64,000 nt of DNA from Cycas panzhihuaensis. Its lineage: Eukaryota; Cycadophyta. Below, one piece after another: positions 62,312 through 64,000 of the stretch. The stretch is from NCBI GenBank assembly GCA_023213395.1, contig CM041465.1:127417741-127481740 (forward strand). The letters run 5' to 3'. The notes beneath the pieces were generated by a model, which was not told where the DNA came from, made no database searches, and saw only the letters and a list, made by a program, of their open reading frames with translations. A program made the position numbers and the translations under genes. Each line of letters starts with the position of its first letter. Positions within the stretch are counted from its first letter, which is position 1.

Positions 62312-63258
62312 GCTACTCCTACACTTAGACCAGAAGATATCGAGGTTCATGCCAGATCATTACAAAAGTTACCTAAGTGGTACACTCAAACGGTACAGGA
62401 TGGTCATATCATTGAAGGGAAACGTCCATCAAAGTATCGGCAGCAAACAAACTTTGCACTTATGGCTGAAGTGCTTTCTATTGATGAGCCTACTACCTTT
62501 GCAGAGGCTTCACAAAGTGATAGTTGGAAAGCTGCCATGGATGAGGAGATCCAATCCATTCACAAGAATGGTACTTGGGACTTGGTCGAATTGCCTCCAC
62601 ACAAGCAGGCAATCGGGTTGTAAATGGGTCTACAAGACCAAATTCCATTCGATGGGACACTCAAGCGACGAAAGCAAGACTTGTAGCAAAGGGGTTTAAA
62701 CAAATAGAAGGAATTGATTACGAGGAGACCTTTGCACCTGTAGCAAACATGAACACCATCAGACTTCTCTTGGCCTTAGCTACATAATGTAAATGGGCCG
62801 TATATCAGATGGACATGAAGAGCGCCTTCCTCAATGGCGATCTTCAAGAGGAGGTATACTTGGAGCAACCTCCTGGTTACAAGGAACAAGGCAAGGAGCA
62901 TTTAGTATGTCGCCTTAAGAAGGCTTTGTATGGCTTGAAGCAAGCTCCTAGGGCATGGTATGCAAAAATCGATGAATACTTTTTGAGACATGGGTTTCAT
63001 CGATCCACATCTGATCCAAACTTGTACATCAAACATGAACATCACCATGTCATTTATATTGCCTTGTATGTAGATGACTTAGTGATCACGGTGATGACAC
63101 TAAGCTCATCAATGTTCTCCAAGATGATTTGAAGAGAAGTTTTGAGATGGTGATCTTGGACTTCTCCATTATTTTCTAGGCTTTGAGGTATGGCGTGACA
63201 GGCTATATCTTCATTTCCAAAGCAAAATATTCTTGGGACATCTTGCAAAGATTCGGGG
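62312..63258 (+). pseudogene. copia linker and reverse transcriptase of element F
   Basis: After the TSD the F linker resumes as TPTLRPEDIEVHARSLQKLPKWYTQTVQDGHIIEGKRPSKYRQQTNFALMAEVL and [28 protein letters not shown], then shifts at caatcgggttgtaaatgg. [25 protein letters not shown] (first Asp), [33 protein letters not shown] and YVDDLVIT follow (open at 62809-63132). A TAA interrupts at 62786. Confidence 0.84.
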
Positions 63259-64000
63259 ATGCACGATCGCAAGACGCCTACACCCATGGAGAACGGCACC
63301 AAGCTTTCTCTTAATGAGGAAGTGAACCCAGAATCCACTCTCTATCGACAGTTGATTGGTAGCTTGATTTATCTCACCAACACTCGTCGGACATTTCATT
63401 TGCGATTGGGATTTGCTCTCGTTACATGTCTCATCCCAATCGGATACCTTTGGAATGCGACCAGCATACTCAAGTACATCAAAGGAACATTGCGCTTGGA
63501 CTTGAGTATGTACATAAGGAGAACTTCACTTTGGAGGGTTCTCTCGATTACGATTAGGCGGGATGCCGGGATAGCGAAATCGACCTCGGGTTCTTGTTTT
63601 ACCCTTGGTTCAGCAGCTGTTTCATGGAGTTGCAAGAAGCAACCAAATGTTACCTTGTCCTCCATCAAGCGAATACAAAGTCTGCGATCCAACGCACTTG
63701 TGAGGCTATCTCGCCGACGGATTCTTGGTGAGCTTGGGTTTCAATGACCGGCGGCCCTTCCTTCATTGTGACAATCGAAGTGTCCTCAAGCTAACTAAGA
63801 ATCCTGTTTTCCACGCACGGACCAAGCATATTGAAGTTCACCACCATTTCATCAGGGAGCATGTACATAGTGGTGAGATCACACTTCAATATCGACCAAC
63901 GGAGCAACAGACAACAGATATCTTTACCAAGCCACTTGGTAGAGACAAATTTGTAAAATTTAGAGATGGTCTTGGTGTCCGACTTAACATTGTAAGCGAT
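63259..64000 (+). pseudogene. copia RT end and RNase H of element F, to the window edge
   Basis: The region reads TPMENGTKLSLNEEVNPESTLYRQLIGSLIYLTNTR, SILKYIKGTLRLDL, SWSCKKQPNVTLSSIKRIQSL, then HARTKHIEVHHHFIREHVHSGEITLQYRPTEQQTTDIFTKPLGRDKFVKFRDGLGVRLNIVSD at the very end. In I this point is a few bases before the polypurine tract, so the F 3' LTR should begin just beyond 64000. Confidence 0.82.

Larger units (their letters stand above)
47737..64000 (+). mobile_element. Ty1/copia element E (family 2), 5' part, host of F
   Basis: E owns 47737-49940 (LTR, primer-binding site, leader, gag, protease) and is then cut by F at 49941. Since F does not end in the window, the rest of E is outside. 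It sits inside the integrase of B. The gag is closest to those of C and K. Confidence 0.85.
49941..64000 (+). mobile_element. Ty1/copia element F (family 1), host of I
   Basis: F owns 49941-55000 and 62312-64000. I splits it within the Ser/Pro linker between integrase and RT (TSD gctac). The window ends about where the polypurine tract of F should lie, so its 3' LTR must be just outside. Coding parts are full of single-base changes. Confidence 0.9.

Overview
The window is 64 kb of nested, mostly decayed LTR retrotransposons with no recognisable host gene, tRNA, rRNA or CRISPR array. Plant-type Ty1/copia and Ty3/gypsy elements, primer-binding sites of the initiator-Met tRNA type (tggtatcagagc) and repeats inserted inside repeats point to a seed plant with a large genome. 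A gymnosperm is a reasonable guess, but nothing here proves it.

The layout can be read from LTR ends (TG...CA), primer-binding sites, polypurine tracts and 5-bp target-site duplications (TSDs). I use private letters for the elements. Z (1-411, minus) is a copia integrase fragment. A (412-2630, minus) is a copia 3' half inserted in Z. B (from 2631, plus) is a copia inserted in A; it is visible only as 2631-4934, 30768-31461 and 47631-47736 because three younger elements interrupt it: C, D and E. C (4935-30767, plus copia, TSD tatac) holds G (8929-19386, minus copia) and H (19512-29853, plus Ty3/gypsy, TSD gtcac). G holds L (14787-17695, minus, non-coding, TSD cataa). D (31462-47630, plus, nearly non-coding, TSD caaac) holds J (34545-47133, plus copia, TSD gatgc), which holds K (34885-40136, minus copia, TSD gtcag). 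E (from 47737, plus copia) holds F (from 49941, plus copia), which holds I (55001-62311, plus copia, TSD gctac). F resumes at 62312 and runs to the window end, stopping just before its expected 3' LTR. Z, A, B, E and F continue outside the window.

Two copia families dominate. Family 1 (G, J, F, I) has 551-576-bp LTRs starting TGTTAAACC or TGTCAAACC, a leader of about 2 kb and a gag beginning MAAINMLNACT or MVAI-. Family 2 (B, C, E, K) has 188-230-bp LTRs, a 0.6-0.8-kb leader and a gag with the motif NYH(I/V)WKIK. All copia pol regions run protease, integrase, reverse transcriptase, RNase H. H runs protease, RT, RNase H, integrase, plus an extra ORF before its 3' LTR. Every element is broken by stops or frameshifts. 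K is the most complete; L and I have nearly identical LTRs and should be the youngest.

The most unusual signal is not a gene. Wherever paired LTRs, tandem repeat units or related copies can be compared, many differences fall on CAG or CTG trinucleotides, which read as CG, CGG, CCG or TCG in the other copy. This is either methylation-linked miscalling at plant CHG sites during sequencing or a real mutational process, and it would explain why very young copies look full of frameshifts. Other points of interest are hairpin arrays inside both non-coding elements (D and L), a 41-bp satellite in the leader of G, duplicated palindromes in the family 1 promoter, and the extra ORF of H.
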